In this document: piece after piece, positions 13,070-13,537 of the stretch
How the letters are laid out: each line of letters opens with the position of its first letter
How positions within the stretch are numbered: position 1 is the first letter of the stretch
Assembly: GCA_016284575.1 (NCBI GenBank)
Contig: JAEEPD010000155.1
Span: 1-13,537 of the forward strand
DNA from: Bacillota bacterium
GTDB lineage: Bacteria; Bacillota; Clostridia; Peptostreptococcales; Anaerovoracaceae
Length of the DNA stretch: 13,537 nt
Direction: 5' to 3'
Notes under the pieces: model-generated
The model's input: the letters and a program-made list of their open reading frames with translations, nothing else
What the model was told of the DNA's origin: nothing
The model's database searches: none
Translations under genes and position numbers: made by a program

Positions 13070-13537
13070 TCAGAAGGCCTTGTATATGAATTCGGCGGAT
13101 ATGTATCCCGCCCTGAGTATTCCAAAGAAGAGTAGGAGCAGCAGAGGCACGGCTATGAACAGCCACTGGATGAAGCTGCCCCGCCTTTCAAGCCAGCTGC
13201 GGAGCTGGTTCCCCGAGATCTCCTGATAAAGCTCCACCGCCAGGATCACCAGCACCCCGAAGCCTATGATGATGTAGTCCCAAAGGCCCGGTCCGAGGGT
13301 CAGCCATTTGGCGCTGAGCTCGGATATATGGAAGCGGAGCAGGCTGCGCTTCAGCATGGAAAGAGCAGGCATCACGCCCTGGGCTCTGCTGAAGTAGCGG
13401 CCGATGAACACGATGATGAAGGTCCTGAGGGACTGGAGGATGCGAAGGAGCAGGCCCTTTAGCCTCAGTCTTTCCCGAAGCTTTGTGAGGGGCTCCTCAA
13501 AGAGCTGGCTCAGGGCTATGATCCCGCCGTTCCAAAA
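13070..13537 (-). CDS. MBOAT-family O-acyltransferase, C-terminal part (N-terminal part beyond window)
   Basis: The frame is open from base 13537 inward and ends at the stop at 13070-13072, giving the last 155 residues. It begins FWNGGIIALSQLFEEPL, then has a helix RTFIIVFIGRYFSRAQ, GLWDYIIIGFGVLVILAVELYQEI and a final membrane segment WLFIAVPLLLLLFFGILR before GYISAEFIYKAF. This matches the C-terminal part of AlgI/DltB-type membrane O-acyltransferases, including FSRAQ in place of the usual FRA and the final QFIY-like motif. These proteins move acyl groups, usually acetyl or D-alanyl, across the membrane for transfer to a glycan by an SGNH partner, which is encoded next. The catalytic His region is outside the window, so activity cannot be judged. 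Confidence 0.8.
   Translation of the reverse strand, partial: FWNGGIIALSQLFEEPLTKLRERLRLKGLLLRILQSLRTFIIVFIGRYFSRAQGVMPALSMLKRSLLRFHISELSAKWLTLGPGLWDYIIIGFGVLVILAVELYQEISGNQLRSWLERRGSFIQWLFIAVPLLLLLFFGILRAGYISAEFIYKAF

Noticed and set aside
11423..13135. Two long + strand frames (11423-12430 and 12437-13135)
   Set aside because: Both lie antisense to the SGNH/deacetylase gene, whose domains and catalytic motifs are unmistakable. No SD or domain supports the antisense reading.
1..13537. tRNA, rRNA, CRISPR array, prophage or toxin-antitoxin pair
   Set aside because: No cloverleaf, no rRNA-like stretch, no regularly spaced repeats and no phage or toxin-antitoxin family proteins were recognised.

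Overview
The window looks like chromosomal DNA from a fairly GC-rich member of the Firmicutes, most likely class Clostridia. The reasons are strong AGGAGG-type Shine-Dalgarno (SD) sites, GTG and TTG starts alongside ATG, an ECF-type vitamin transporter subunit, a Tic20/DUF4870-like small membrane protein, and a cell-surface MBOAT/SGNH/polysaccharide-deacetylase locus. Genus cannot be fixed from the sequence alone. Fourteen protein genes are supported, two of them cut by the window edges. Only two (the M20 hydrolase and the short alkyltransferase-like gene) are on the + strand. No tRNA, rRNA, CRISPR array or intact mobile element was seen.

Layout. 1-1171 (+): 3' part of an M20-family amidohydrolase, ending at a perfect hairpin that serves as a two-way terminator. 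1249-2260 (-): an ECF transporter S component (TTG start) and a small membrane-anchored pterin-oxidoreductase-like protein. They are preceded by a roughly 260-base structured leader RNA that ends in an intrinsic terminator nested inside a second long helix reaching the SD site. 2595-5706 (-): a probable four-gene operon of a GH1 6-phospho-beta-glucosidase, a ROK sugar kinase and two small membrane proteins, with an extended -10 promoter upstream and a terminator downstream. 5805-6113 (+): a short MGMT-type alkyltransferase domain protein whose stop codon lies inside its terminator. 6170-8550 (-): an MBL-fold hydrolase, a GNAT acetyltransferase, a 423-base stretch without a convincing gene, and an iron-sulfur flavoprotein-like reductase; this part is lower in GC than its surroundings. 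8600-11021 (-): an M50 membrane metalloprotease, MsrA and a flavin-reductase-like protein. 11060-13537 (-): a 649-residue fusion of an SGNH (DltD/AlgX-like) domain with an IcaB/PgaB-like polysaccharide deacetylase, preceded by the C-terminal part of an MBOAT O-acyltransferase.

How the genes may work together. The ROK kinase and GH1 enzyme fit a PTS-independent route for beta-glucosides: ATP-dependent phosphorylation of an imported disaccharide, then cleavage of the 6-phospho-glycoside. The MBOAT and SGNH/deacetylase pair fits modification of an extracellular or wall glycan by both O-acylation and N-deacetylation, with the two chemistries partly fused in one chain. MsrA, the flavin reductase and the iron-sulfur flavoprotein are redox or repair functions. 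The ECF subunit is under an elaborate RNA switch whose ligand class was not recognised. The fusion protein and the unclassified leader RNA are the two items most worth following up.
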